A DNA stretch of 61,145 bases from JAXMBX01 sp046349635 (GTDB lineage: Bacteria > Planctomycetota > Planctomycetia > Planctomycetales > Planctomycetaceae): positions 1 to 61,145 of the forward strand of contig JAXMBX010000030.1 of NCBI GenBank assembly GCA_046349635.1. The letters are read 5' to 3'. Below, in pieces: positions 16,314 to 28,750 of this stretch; the first letter of the stretch is position 1; each line of letters starts with the position of its first letter. The notes beneath the pieces were generated by a model. The model did no database searches and was not told the origin of the DNA. It saw nothing but the letters and a program-made list of their open reading frames with translations. Position numbers and translations under genes: made by a program.

Positions 16314-17354
16314 CTACTTCGCGGCGGCGGGCGCCGCAGCCACCGGAACATAAGGCCGAATCGGACTGGGAGGAGGCACCTCCCCCGACCTTCGGCCATT
16401 CGATGTCGACAACACAAACGCCACCAGATCCCAGACGGTGTCCGGCTCTTTCTGAAACACGGACGCAAAGCTCGGCATCGGCGTGCCATTGATGCCGCTC
16501 TGAATTCGCCGGTAAATATCGATCGGGCGATCGCCACCATGCAGCATCCCCGAGGTCAGATCCGCCGCCCGGGTCGCGAAGCCCCACGCATCGGTCCACT
16601 TGTCATCCTGTGCCTGGCCTCGTCCATCCTCGCCGTGACACTTGGAACACCCCTTCTCCAGGAAGGCCTTCTTACCCCGCGCGACGTGCTCCGTCGTGAA
16701 CCGGGGTTGCGGAGTGACCGGAGAGACTTCCTGCGATTCACTTTCTCTCCAGCGATTCAGGACCGCGGGAATAAGATCCGTCTTCACCAGTTCAGGATCA
16801 ATCGCCTGTTCGGTATCGGCGGTAATCAGCAACTGCTGCTCCAGCTCACCGCGGCGCGTCAGCATCATCACGTAGTCCGCCACAGCCTGCTGGTCCGCAT
16901 TCGGCAGCAAGGAGAACGACGGCATGGACGTCCCCCGCACACCCTTGCGGATTGTCCTTAACAGATCCTCGCGCAACGGCTTTGAGCCGTACGGGGTCGA
17001 CGTGAACTTGAAGATCCCCTTGCGATAGTCGCGCGGACGCGGGTACATGAAGTGCCCTTCGGGCCCTTCTCCGTCTCCGCTCACGCCGTGACACTGCACG
17101 CAACGTTCCTGGTAAACCGCCTGCCCGCGCACCAGGTTCGGAGTCGCTTCTTCCGGCTCAGCCAGATACTTCGGAGCCAGGAAGCTCCCCGTGTATTTCA
17201 CCAGCTCGGCTTCCGCCGTTTTCTTGAGCTCCGGAGTGACATCTTTCCCAGCCTGGGCCGCCACGAATTGCGGTACTTCCGCCGTGCCGCAGCCCGACAA
17301 CCCCACCGCGGCCAGCACAACACCCAACATCCACCGCCGGTCAGTTACCACCAC
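16314..17354 (-). CDS. Dihaem cytochrome c lipoprotein, probable electron donor of the cbb3 oxidase
   Basis: Exported protein of 346 residues with two CXXCH haem sites (CVQCH and CSKCH) each followed by a methionine ligand in GTSMPSF and GTPMPSF, so two class I cytochrome c domains. The N-terminus has a lipobox (LAAVGLSGC), indicating an outer or inner membrane lipoprotein. The GTG at 17354 is chosen because AGGAG lies 8 bp upstream; the frame could extend to 17435, but that would put the start across a sigma-54 promoter. It occupies the place of CcoP (subunit III), which also has two haems, and opens the operon. No separate ccoP was found. Confidence 0.85.
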   Translation of the reverse strand: MVVTDRRWMLGVVLAAVGLSGCGTAEVPQFVAAQAGKDVTPELKKTAEAELVKYTGSFLAPKYLAEPEEATPNLVRGQAVYQERCVQCHGVSGDGEGPEGHFMYPRPRDYRKGIFKFTSTPYGSKPLREDLLRTIRKGVRGTSMPSFSLLPNADQQAVADYVMMLTRRGELEQQLLITADTEQAIDPELVKTDLIPAVLNRWRESESQEVSPVTPQPRFTTEHVARGKKAFLEKGCSKCHGEDGRGQAQDDKWTDAWGFATRAADLTSGMLHGGDRPIDIYRRIQSGINGTPMPSFASVFQKEPDTVWDLVAFVLSTSNGRRSGEVPPPSPIRPYVPVAAAPAAAK

Positions 17355-17419
17355 TCTATTATCTCCTGGCGAGATCGTCCGTACGTCACGGGAAGACAGA
17401 GAACGACCTCCCCTTGATC

Positions 17420-17434
17420 GCAACTCCGATGCCA
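17420..17434 (-). promoter_or_regulatory. Sigma-54 (-24/-12) promoter of the cbb3 operon
   Basis: On the minus strand the sequence is TGGCATCGGAGTTGC. It matches the sigma-54 consensus TGGCAC-N5-TTGC with one change and has exactly 10 bp between the GG and GC invariant doublets. It would start transcription near 17409, about 55 bases upstream of the GTG start of the cytochrome gene. This also explains the divergent NtrC-type regulator. Confidence 0.75.
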
Positions 17435-17516
17435 TCAGTACGGATCGATGAGATTTCCCGATTTGCCGGCTCCCCGCGGAATTCCGCGTTCCCCGTATCC
17501 TTTCCTCACAGGACGA

Positions 17517-17565
17517 GTGTGCGGATCCGTCACCCTTGCGTGCGGAAAGTGTGCGGATTTGTCAC
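17517..17565. promoter_or_regulatory. Pair of 17-bp direct repeats, probable activator (UAS) sites
   Basis: GTGTGCGGATCCGTCAC (17517-17533) recurs as GTGTGCGGATTTGTCAC (17549-17565): 15 of 17 bases identical and 32 bp apart, about three helical turns. The centres lie about 115 and 150 bp upstream of the expected start of the sigma-54 promoter, the usual distance for enhancer-bound NtrC-type activators. A shorter similar motif lies between them (GCGTGCGGAAA). Confidence 0.65.
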
Positions 17566-17630
17566 AATCGACTCCCATGCACACTCACACTTCATCCCTG
17601 CTCCCCTGAAATTCTCATTTCCCGAAGCTC

Positions 17631-18962
17631 ATGGATCTGCTGATCGTTGAAGACAATGAGGAGTTTCGCACCCTGGCCGCCGCTTGGATGACCCGCAAAG
17701 GGCACCGGGTCACCCAGGCGGGAGATGGCCGTACCGCCTCAGACCTGGTCAGCACCCGGCAGTTCGACGTCGCCATCCTCGATCTGAACCTCCCTGACAC
17801 CACCGGCCTGGAACTCTTTGAAACGATTCGCGCCGCTTCTGAGGAGATCGAAGTCATCTTCCTCACCGGCGAAGGGACCGTTGCGACCGCCGTCGACGCC
17901 ATGAAGAAAGGGGCCTGCGATTACCTGACCAAACCGTTTCCACTGGCCGAACTGGAAGAGCGGTGCATCAAGGCCTCGGGCGTCGGCCACTTGCGACGGG
18001 ATCGTCGAAGCAGCCAAGGCCTGGCCCAGCGACAGCCTCCGGATGGCATCCTCGTCTTCGAATCCTCCGTGATGCAGGAGATCAATCGCCTCATCGAAAA
18101 AGTCGCTCCCACTGATGCTCCCGTCCTCATACAAGGAGAGACAGGGACCGGTAAGGAAGTCGTCGCGGACCATCCAGCGTCTCAGCCTTCGCTCGGACCA
18201 ACCGTTTGTGACCGCTCACCAGCCGCTTCGAGCAACTCGTCGAAAGCGAACTTTTCGGCCACGAGAAAGGTGTCATCAGGCGACCGCCGCATCGTCCTGG
18301 CTCAGCCCGAAATCGCCGATGAAGGGACGCTCTTCATCGACGAAATCGGGGAACTTCCGTTGAGTCTCCAACCGAAACTTCTCCGCGTGCTGGAAGATGG
18401 TTCCCTTCAGCGCGTCGGTTCCTCACAGGAGCTGCCGGGTCAACGTCCGCATCATCGCCGCCACGAATCGCGATCTCTCCAGCGAAGTCCGGGAGAACTG
18501 CTCGGCGAGGATCTGCTCTATCGCATCAACGTGCTGCCGATCACGATGCTCTCCGTGCGCACCTCGCCGATCTCCTCGCGCTGCTTCGACATTTTCTGCT
18601 CCCGGCTGGCAGGTGGGGGAACCGAGGCCCACACCTAGCGCTGTCCGGTCACTCCTGGCCCGGCAACGTCCGCCAACTCAAGAATGGTCTCCGACCGGGC
18701 GGTGATTCTCGCGGAGTCACAGACCATCACTCTCGATGACCTTCCGGCGGAAATCTCCGCGGGGACTGCGGAACCCGAGGCCCGATCCGATTCCTCGGTG
18801 GAAGAGTCTCAACTGGAAAAAATCGAACGAGATCACATCGTCGACGTCCTCAACCGCTGCCAGGGAAATAAGGCCCAGGCCGCCAGGATGCTCGGTATTC
18901 ACCGCCGCAAACTTTATCGCCTGATCGACCGGCTGGGGCTTGCACCTGACGGCGAAAAATAA
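17631..18962 (+). pseudogene. NtrC-family sigma-54-dependent response regulator, multiple frameshifts
   Basis: Receiver (MDLLIVEDNEEFRTL, phospho-acceptor in VAILDLNLPD, lysine in YLTKPFPL), AAA+ domain with Walker A GETGTGKEVVADH (about residue 168-180) and Walker B TLFIDEIGELP, then a Fis-type helix-turn-helix at the 3' end (NKAQAARMLGIHRRKLYRLIDRLGL). The AAA+ part is broken by at least three or four frame changes between about 18170 and 18660; even the GAFTGA region is disturbed. Reassembled across frames it is a complete ~440-residue regulator. It faces the cbb3 operon, so it is the probable activator of the sigma-54 promoter at 17420. Either the gene is decayed or the sequence has indel errors; clustering of such breaks in 18-25 kb favours errors. 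Confidence 0.8.
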
Positions 18963-19000
18963 ACGCCCGCGGCAGGCAAGAGGGCGGCACGCTGTCGACC

Positions 19001-21753
<2,753 letters not shown>

Positions 21754-22423
21754 GGGAATCCAGAAAGCCAAAGGTGATACAAAGTAGATGGGGACCAGTT
21801 GCTGCAGACCGCGTACCAATCCCCGATAACTTACGTAATACCATCACCTTTCACAAAATTCCCGCGTCCCACGCCTGTTTTCCGTGTTCAAAAATCACCG
21901 AAACCCTTTCCGCCCGTAATGTTCTGACCATTTCACACGCATTCAATGCCCGACTTTCTCGCACCCGGAACTCTCGCCAGGAACATCCCTCAACCTCGCT
22001 TCCCCGTCGCATCAACAAGCTCCAAAATTTCCCGCTACATCCTGCCTCATCGTTTCAGGGGGCGCATTTCCCTCCTTTCAAAAATCGTCACGGATTCCTG
22101 TCCCGATCCCGGACAACATCTGGCGGACGACTATTAGCGCGGCATTACTCTAGAGGTTAGTGCGGAAGACGTTCATCAAAACTGATCTTGGTCGACAAAG
22201 GCTGATCAATGACATCTGAACATGAAATCCGGACGGGCAGGGGCATCGATCAAGCGGATTTTTCTCCCGGGGAGGATCCTGTCATCTTGCCCACAGGGGA
22301 TGTTCATCCACGCCCTTGTTCCCTCTCACGAAAAACGGCCACTTCCTCTCAATTTCTCACCTCTCTCTCTAAACCCAGCCCGCTCCCTCTCCCCAAATCG
22401 AGCGACCCGCCCATCCGTCACCC
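21754..22423. other. Intergenic region upstream of PEPC and the CFA-like gene
   Basis: About 670 bp between divergent genes. Open frames here are proline- and serine-rich and show no domain, so I see no gene. It must hold the promoters of PEP carboxylase (minus) and the methyltransferase (plus). Confidence 0.35.
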
Positions 22424-23700
22424 TTGCCCTCGACTACACTCAGGGAAGTTCCTCCCCGTCTTGAGCGATGGTTCATCAAGCAGCTCTATCACCAAGTCGG
22501 CCTTTCCGCACCTGGCCTATCGGCTCTGGGATGGCTGGGAGTACTGCGGCGATACTCCCATCCCACCTTACTATCATCTCGTCATTCGAACCGGACAAGC
22601 GCTGCTCAGGCGACTGATCCTGAATTCGAACTACTACTTCCTCGAAGGCCATGCAGGGGCAACTGGAAGTCGAAGGAAGCCTCATGCGGCTTTTTGAACG
22701 ATCTGAATTCAATCTTCGATTTTTCGGCGAGTCCTCTCCGTTCCTTCCTACAACTCCGCTTGAGCATCCAGCGACACTGCTCCAAGGAGCCACAGAACGC
22801 CTCCTTTCACTACAACCTTTGGGAATGACTTTCTACAAACTCTGGCTCGACGAACAACTCGTCTACACCTGTGCCTACTACCCGTCCGCCGACACTTCTC
22901 TCGAAGCCGCCCAGATCGCCAAGCTGGATCACGTCTGCCGCAAACTCGATCTCAAACCGGGGGAAACCGTGGTCGAAGCGGGTTGCGGCTGGGGGGCTCT
23001 CGCTCTCCATATGGCCCGCAACTACGGCGTCAATGTCCGCGCCTATAACGTCTCTTCCGAACAGGTCCGTTATGCCCGCGAACGAGCCCACGCGGCGCAT
23101 CTCGACAATCACGTCGAATTCGTGCAGGATGACTGGCGAAACATCATCGGCCAGGCCGATGCCTTCGTCTCCGTCGGGATGCTGGAACACGTCGGTCCGG
23201 AGAAATCACCGTGCCGGGAAAGGTGGCTGCCAAACGTCTCGCCGGGGCGGGGGCGAGGCCTGATCCACACCATCGGCCAGAATTTCCCCAGCCTCAATCC
23301 CTGGATCGAGGAAAAAATCTTCCCCGGAGCCCAGCCTCGTCACCGGGCGCGCAGCTCGTCGATCTGGCCTGCCGGGGAACTGATCGTTCTGGATGTCGAG
23401 AACCTCCGCCTCCACTATGCGGAAACTCTCCGCCATTGGCTGTACAAGCCGGAAAGTTCTCTCGACCAGATCCGTGCCATGCACGATGAGACGTTCATTC
23501 GCGCCTGGCGAATGTATCTCGCCTCCTCCTGTTCCGCATTCGCCACGGGAGGACTGCAATTGTATCAGATGCTCTTCGCCCCCGGGGCATCCAATGCCAT
23601 CCCCCGCACGCGCGAGCATCAGTACCGCGATTTGAACGCCTCTCATCACAACGGCAGCCTGACTTCCAGCCGCACCGGTGGACAACTCGAGAGAATTGAT
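22424..23700 (+). pseudogene. Cyclopropane-fatty-acyl-phospholipid synthase-like methyltransferase, frameshifted
   Basis: SAM-dependent methyltransferase of the CFA synthase family, which adds a methylene group to unsaturated lipid chains in the membrane. Pieces in three frames fit one protein: RLERWFIKQLYHQVG, then HLAYRLWDGWEY and GQLEVEGSLMRLF (N-terminal domain); FYKLWLDEQLVYTCAYY (hallmark); the SAM motif VVEAGCGWGALALHMA; FVSVGMLEHVGPE; and the C-terminal WRMYLASSCSAFATGGLQLY. At least three frame changes occur, near 22495, 22690 and 22825, and one or more after 23200. The 5' limit is uncertain: a TTG at 22424 opens the frame. Its 3' end overlaps the flavoprotein gene start. Together with that gene, a lipid-modification role is likely. 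Confidence 0.75.
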
Positions 23701-24850
23701 CGGAGAAAACGACTTTGCGGAATCCCGCGATGTCCTCATCGTCGGAGGGGTCCCGCCGGATCTTCCCGTGCGTGGCAACTGCGAAAATACGGCTACGACG
23801 CCGTCGTGATGGATAAGAGCAATTTCCCGCGCGATACATCTGCGCGGGCTGGATCATCCCGCAGGTCATCGAATCGCTGGAGCTCGACACCGCCGACTAC
23901 GCTCGGTCCTGCACTTTGCAGCCGCTCACGGGCTTCTTCAAGTCGGAGTACTGGGGAGGTTCCTCAGCGACCGTCCGCTTTGATAAAGTCGTCAGCTATG
24001 GAATTCGTCGCTGTGAATTCGACAATTATCTGCTCCGCCGCAGCGGAGCGCGCCTGATGCTCGGTACCCCGGTGGAAAAAATCGAGCAAAACGGCCAAGG
24101 GTGGATCGTCAACGGTTCACTGCACGCCCGCATGCTCATCGAAGCGCCGCGGACATTTCTGTCCCGTCCCGCGGCACTTCCGTGGCGTCGGTCGCCGTCC
24201 TCTTGTCACTGCGGTGGAAGTGGAGTTCCCCTGTGAGGGCCCGGAAACCGAGCCGGAAGTCCCCTGTCTTTATTTCAGATTGGCCTCGGCGGCTACGGGT
24301 AGCGTCCGCAAGAAAAACTTCCTGAATATCGGCCTCGGTCGAGTCGACGCCAAAAACGTCTCTTCGGAGATGCCCCGGTTCCTCGACGTCTTGAAGCACG
24401 ATGGTGCCTTTACCGGGATCTTCTCGCCGTCCACGGCACGCTGGTATTCCCCGTACGATGGCAACCTGACTTCCATCGTGGGTGATGGAGTGATGCTCAT
24501 CGGTGACGCCGCCGGTCTCGCCGATCTCAAAGCGGAGAAGGGATTCGCCCCGCGGTAGAGTCCGGGCTTCTCGCCGCCGAAGCCATCCACGCTCGGCAGG
24601 GAAAATTCTCCCAAGACCGGCTCGCCGGTTATCACCGCAAGATTCTGGCCCGCCATGGCGGAGGACCGACGAAGATCCCCTCCATTCCCGGACTGGGATT
24701 CCTGCGTCGCTGGCAGGGGACTGTGGTGAATGGACTGCTCAGCAATCGCTGGTTCAGCCGCAATGTCATCCTCAAGAGCTGGTTCCTGCACTCCACGCAG
24801 CCGGCCCTCAAGCTGGATTACGCGGTAGCCCGGCGAACAAGGCCTGCTTA
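23678..24850 (+). pseudogene. Geranylgeranyl reductase-like FAD oxidoreductase, frameshifted
   Basis: Flavoprotein of the geranylgeranyl reductase type. From the GTG at 23678 the frame reads MDNSRELIGENDFAESRDVLIVGG and needs a frame change to continue GPAGSS, the FAD-binding motif. It then shows CAWQLRKYGYDAVVMDK, GIRRCEFDNYLL, and the late FAD motif VMLIGDAAGLAD at about 24490-24520. Several further frame changes lie near 23840, 24170 and 24530. The C-terminal part (LAGYHRKILARHGG, NRWFSRNVILKSWFLH) belongs to the same family. The 3' end is uncertain (about 24830-24968). Such enzymes reduce isoprenoid or lipid double bonds; beside a CFA-like methyltransferase this points to lipid tailoring. 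Confidence 0.7.
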
Positions 24851-25183
24851 TTCGATCGGGGGGAGGCCCATCTTCTCATCCCAACCCCGCAGCCACCGCT
24901 CGAGCGCTTCCACAAAATCCGGCAGCACCCCCAGGATCTGGATCAACCCCATCAACAGCACCCCGTGATGCGCCCCCAGGTGCATCGCCCGGTCAGCCTT
25001 CACGTCGTCCACGATCTGCGACGCGGACGACACCATCAGCACCACCTGCAGAGCAGTTGGATTACGGGACGCTTCACGAATTTTGATCCGTTCCAGACCA
25101 GCATCGCGCGCGAGAGTTTGGCTGGTTGCGGTTGTGGCGTCGGTGCGGTCATCAGTGCGTATCACGCCCTGCGCCGCGCTCAA
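24848..25183 (-). CDS. Hypothetical protein downstream of the porin
   Basis: Possible protein of 111 residues in the same direction as the porin gene, 50 bp after it. The C-terminal half has a coherent amphipathic/hydrophobic stretch (LGAHHGVLLMGLIQILGVLPDFVEALERW) that looks like a real protein, while the first 25 residues are low in features. It overlaps the uncertain 3' end of the opposite flavoprotein gene. No family recognised. Confidence 0.45.
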   Translation of the reverse strand: MSAAQGVIRTDDRTDATTATSQTLARDAGLERIKIREASRNPTALQVVLMVSSASQIVDDVKADRAMHLGAHHGVLLMGLIQILGVLPDFVEALERWLRGWDEKMGLPPIE

Positions 25184-25232
25184 AATCAGTTCTTTTCAAG
25201 AGTGTCGCCGCGACAAATCAATTCCCTGCGTA

Positions 25233-26615
25233 TCAGAACGTCAACTTCCCTCGCAGTCCCACGACGATCGCGGTGTCATTCCCCGTCAGAGAGGGCTGGA
25301 TGATCTGCAGATCGGGAGTAACGTTCAGCCACTGGGTTACCGCCATGTTGTAGTACAGTTCCCCCCCGGTGGCATCCTGCAGTTGCACCACGGGACTGAC
25401 CAGATTCTCGAACGTTCCGCTCAAGCCGGTGTAGAAGTATCCGACCCCCATGCTATCCATCGGTCGCGAACTGTTCAGGCCCGTCCCCTGGACGGAGATA
25501 TTTCCCGACCAGCGGATTGCGTTCGGATTCCCGTCGGAAATGCCCCAACTGGTGAAGAGTCCCAGGTTCCGCTTCGGATTGCAGCAATCGACCCAGAGTT
25601 TCTGTTCCCCGAAGTAGGCCAGCGCCCACGTGTTCGATTTTGTCGACGTCACCAGTCCCGTGTTCGGATCGAAGTAGAAGTCTGAAGCGTCGAGCGAGGT
25701 GTAATTCCGCGTGGAAATTTCCGCGAGCAGGCCGTGCGATCCCGGCAACCCCCGGAACTCCGTGAACTCCCGCCAATACCCGATGACCACCGCCCCCTTG
25801 CTGAACATATCACTCACTCCCACGGTCGTGCTGGAATTCTGGGCATCGACGACAGCCAGTGTTCCCTGCACCTGCCCCTGGTTCAGCTTCATAATCCCGG
25901 CGCCGTTCACGCTCAGGTTCAACGGACGCGCGATCGACAACGGGATAAGCGTCGACACATTCATGAACCCGTCGATTCCCCGCCCGTTCTGCGGGTAGAG
26001 TTGATTGAACAAGTCCAGTGTGTTGAACTTGCCCAGCGTCACCATCCACTCTTCGGATAAGGCCTGGGTGAAGGTCAGGTTTGTGATCGCCGTGGTCTGC
26101 GTCTGTCCCGGCCAGAGCATGTTCGCGTTGACCGGTGCCAGGCCCACCGCATCCAGATTCGCGTCCTGTCCCATCCGCGTTTCCGCGTGCATGTTGACGA
26201 AGAACCCTTCCCACAACCCCAGTTTGTCCCCTTGCAGGATCACGAACTGATCCATTTTGGCCCCGTACTGGAAGTCCTGTTCCCGGCCTCCGTGGGCAGC
26301 CCCCTGGTAGAATTGCGTCAAGAAACCCTGATAGATAATCCCGTGTTCCATCAGGTCCGTGCGATAGCCTCCCCAGTCCCCCGTCAGGTTCGGGGAGGCC
26401 ATCAACTGCTCCCACCGCGAAGGTGCTGAGTAGTACTCCATCGGAGCGGGAACCGCATTCGGATCGGCAACCTCACCGAACATCGACTCCACCACCACCG
26501 ACTCATATCCCACAGGCTCGGTCGCGGGTTCGTCCCCGAAAAGATTCATTCCGGAGAATGCCAGTCCCCCCACCAGCATTCCGGTCCGACAAAACCTGGA
26601 AATTCCTCGCAACAT
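25233..26615 (-). CDS. OprB-family carbohydrate porin
   Basis: Outer membrane beta-barrel of 460 residues. A signal peptide (about 1-27) precedes an acidic linker, then the OprB hallmark NLTGDWGGYRTDLMEHGI at about 75-92 and repeated beta-strand segments ending in the aromatic C-terminal residue typical of barrels (VGLRGKLTF). OprB porins carry sugars across the outer membrane. A DNA palindrome TCAATTCCCGTGAATTGA lies about 180 bp upstream. It is followed by a short hypothetical gene. Confidence 0.9.
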   Translation of the reverse strand: MLRGISRFCRTGMLVGGLAFSGMNLFGDEPATEPVGYESVVVESMFGEVADPNAVPAPMEYYSAPSRWEQLMASPNLTGDWGGYRTDLMEHGIIYQGFLTQFYQGAAHGGREQDFQYGAKMDQFVILQGDKLGLWEGFFVNMHAETRMGQDANLDAVGLAPVNANMLWPGQTQTTAITNLTFTQALSEEWMVTLGKFNTLDLFNQLYPQNGRGIDGFMNVSTLIPLSIARPLNLSVNGAGIMKLNQGQVQGTLAVVDAQNSSTTVGVSDMFSKGAVVIGYWREFTEFRGLPGSHGLLAEISTRNYTSLDASDFYFDPNTGLVTSTKSNTWALAYFGEQKLWVDCCNPKRNLGLFTSWGISDGNPNAIRWSGNISVQGTGLNSSRPMDSMGVGYFYTGLSGTFENLVSPVVQLQDATGGELYYNMAVTQWLNVTPDLQIIQPSLTGNDTAIVVGLRGKLTF

Positions 26616-26946
26616 CCTGCCACCTCCTGAGCGAGCGCTTGACCGTTCCTGACTACAGCGATTAGTTCTTCAGATCGGATTCTGAGGATAAAAACCGAAA
26701 GAACAGTTGAGCGTTGGTCGCTGATTGATCAAACACGAAGCCGAACCTGACTGGTGTAACGTCTGCGAAAACTCTGCGGGGTTCACCTCGCATCAATTCC
26801 CGTGAATTGATAGCACGCTCCGGTCTTTCGGCTCGATAGAGACTTCGGAATCGCTACAGCTTGCCACTCCGAACTGCTCCCCGCTATCCTGTCCTTCGGC
26901 CCCGCAAAGATCCCAGGATTCGCCTCTTTGTCCCTCGGAAACCCTG
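26616..26946. other. Intergenic region between divergent porin and ECF sigma factor
   Basis: About 330 bp without a gene. It includes the 18-bp palindrome-like stretch TCAATTCCCGTGAATTGA near 26793-26810 (7-bp arms TCAATTC and GAATTGA). This could be an operator or part of the porin promoter. Nothing else was recognised. Confidence 0.35.
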
Positions 26947-28203
26947 ATGAACTCCTCGACGACAGAACAGATCCACGCCGCCGTCGACGAGATTTATCGC
27001 ACCGAATCCCGGCGCGTCCTCGCCACGTTGATCCGTCTTTTGGGGGACTTCGATCTCGCCGAAGAAGCCCTGCATGAAGCTTTCGCCGCCGCGGTTTCGC
27101 AATGGCAGCAAGAGGGCATCCCCGCCCATCCCCGCGCCTGGCTGGTCTCCGCCGGCCGCTTCAAAGCGATTGATGCGCTCCGCCGTCGCAAGAAACTCGA
27201 TTCCACCCTGCGCGACGTCGCCCAGCAAACCGGGCTGAACGTCGATGATCCCGCGACCCGCGAGGACCATGATGTCGAAGATGACCGTCTTCGACTGATT
27301 TTCACCTGTTGCCATCCCGCCCTCTCCCCCACCGTCCAGGTCCCCCTCACCCTGCGGGAAGTGTGCGGCCTCAGCACTGAGGAAATCGCCCGGGCCTATC
27401 TGACCTCGCCCACGACAATGGCCCAGCGGATTGTCCGGGCGAAAGCCAAGATCCGTGATGCCGGAATTCCCTACATCATCCCCACTGCCGCCGATCTCCC
27501 GGAACGTCTGGAAAGTGTCCTGCAGGTGACTTATCTCGTCTTCAACGAAGGCTATGCGGCCTCTTCCGGAGATTCCGTCACCCGTCACGACCTCTCTTCC
27601 GAGGCGATCCGCCTGGGCCGCCTGATTGTGGAACTCCTCCCCGATCCCGAAGCCCTGGGCCTTCTGGCCCTGATGCTTCTGCAGGAATCGAGACGTTTAG
27701 CCCGCGCGACGCCCGCAGGAGATGTCATCCTGCTCGATCAGCAGGACCGATCCCTCTGGAATCAGGACCAGATTCGGGAAGGACGGGAGTTCCTGGCCCG
27801 GGCCCTCGCCACCCGCCGCTTCGGCTCTTACACACTGCAGGCCGCCATCGCTGCCGTCCACTCCGAAGCCCCCGGCACGGAGGAGACCGACTGGAACCGC
27901 ATCGTCCAGATCTATGATGCCCTGCTGAGCCTGCATGGAACCCCCGTGATCGCCCTCAATCGGGCCGTGGCCGTCGCCATGCGAGATGGTCCCGAAGCGG
28001 GCCTGCCACTGATCGACGACCTCCTGGAGGCGGAGAATCTGCAGGACTATCATCTCGCACATGCCGCGCGGGCCGATCTGTGCCGCAGACTCGGAAAAAC
28101 CGGGGACGCGCGCACTTCCTACCGTCGCGCCCTCGATCTCGCCCGCCAGGAACCGGAACGCCGCTTCCTGGAAGGCCGACTTCGCGAGCTCGACCACGGA
28201 TAA
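26947..28203 (+). CDS. ECF42-type RNA polymerase sigma factor with C-terminal DUF6596/TPR domain
   Basis: Protein of 418 residues. The first ~190 residues are an ECF sigma factor: region 2 (LIRLLGDFDLAEEALHEAFAAAVSQW, about 21-46) and region 4 (LREVCGLSTEEIARAYLTSPTTMAQRIVRAKAKI, about 137-170). The remaining ~220 residues are the helical extension of the ECF42 group (LVFNEGYAAS, then ALNRAVAVAM). This group has no anti-sigma factor and is encoded beside YciI/DGPF-domain proteins; the next genes are exactly that (28350 and 29272), so it probably drives their expression, with its own C-terminal domain as the control element. Confidence 0.9.
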   Translation: MNSSTTEQIHAAVDEIYRTESRRVLATLIRLLGDFDLAEEALHEAFAAAVSQWQQEGIPAHPRAWLVSAGRFKAIDALRRRKKLDSTLRDVAQQTGLNVDDPATREDHDVEDDRLRLIFTCCHPALSPTVQVPLTLREVCGLSTEEIARAYLTSPTTMAQRIVRAKAKIRDAGIPYIIPTAADLPERLESVLQVTYLVFNEGYAASSGDSVTRHDLSSEAIRLGRLIVELLPDPEALGLLALMLLQESRRLARATPAGDVILLDQQDRSLWNQDQIREGREFLARALATRRFGSYTLQAAIAAVHSEAPGTEETDWNRIVQIYDALLSLHGTPVIALNRAVAVAMRDGPEAGLPLIDDLLEAENLQDYHLAHAARADLCRRLGKTGDARTSYRRALDLARQEPERRFLEGRLRELDHG

Positions 28204-28349
28204 AACACCCCAAGCAACGAATCATCATAAGGTTACAACCACACATTGAATCTTCTGCCAGATGTCGATTACCAACTCCTCCATTCGACTATTCAACAAC
28301 GGCAGAAATTGCGACAGTTCCAGAAAGCGAACAGTATCAGGAGACTCTC

Positions 28350-28709
28350 ATGCAATACATGATGCTCATTTACAGTGACGAAAACTGCTGGACCGACCAG
28401 GAACGGGAAGCCTGCTACAACGAATCCACCGCGTTGACGCACACATTGAAACAGGCAGGGAAGTACCGTGGTGCCTCCCCCCTTCATCCCGTTTCGACGG
28501 CCACCAGCGTCCGGGTCCGGGAGGGGAAACGGCAAGTCCACGATGGCCCCTTCGCCGAAACCCGCGAACAACTCGGCGGCTTCTTCCTGATCGACGCCGA
28601 AAACCTCGACGAGGCGATCGCCATCGCCGCCCGGATCCCCGGTGCCAAAAAGGGAACGGTGGAAATCCGTCCCGTGCTGGAACTCGCCGGTCTTCCCGCC
28701 GTGTCTTGA
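28350..28709 (+). CDS. YciI family protein (DGPF domain)
   Basis: Protein of 119 residues with one YciI domain. The ATG at 28350 has CAGGAGACTCTC just upstream and gives the natural N-terminus MQYMMLIYSDEN. The family motif is DGPFAETREQLGGFFLI (about 70-86). YciI proteins are small dimeric ferredoxin-fold proteins; some have hydrolase activity but most are unassigned. It is probably a target of the ECF42 sigma factor just upstream. Confidence 0.9.
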   Translation: MQYMMLIYSDENCWTDQEREACYNESTALTHTLKQAGKYRGASPLHPVSTATSVRVREGKRQVHDGPFAETREQLGGFFLIDAENLDEAIAIAARIPGAKKGTVEIRPVLELAGLPAVS

Positions 28710-28750
28710 ATTTGAATCCCTCATTAAAAACCTAGAAAGAAGTCTCCACC

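Noticed and set aside
22209..22423. A small gene upstream of the CFA-like gene
   Set aside because: The frame is proline/serine-rich and only becomes protein-like where it enters the CFA N-terminal domain.
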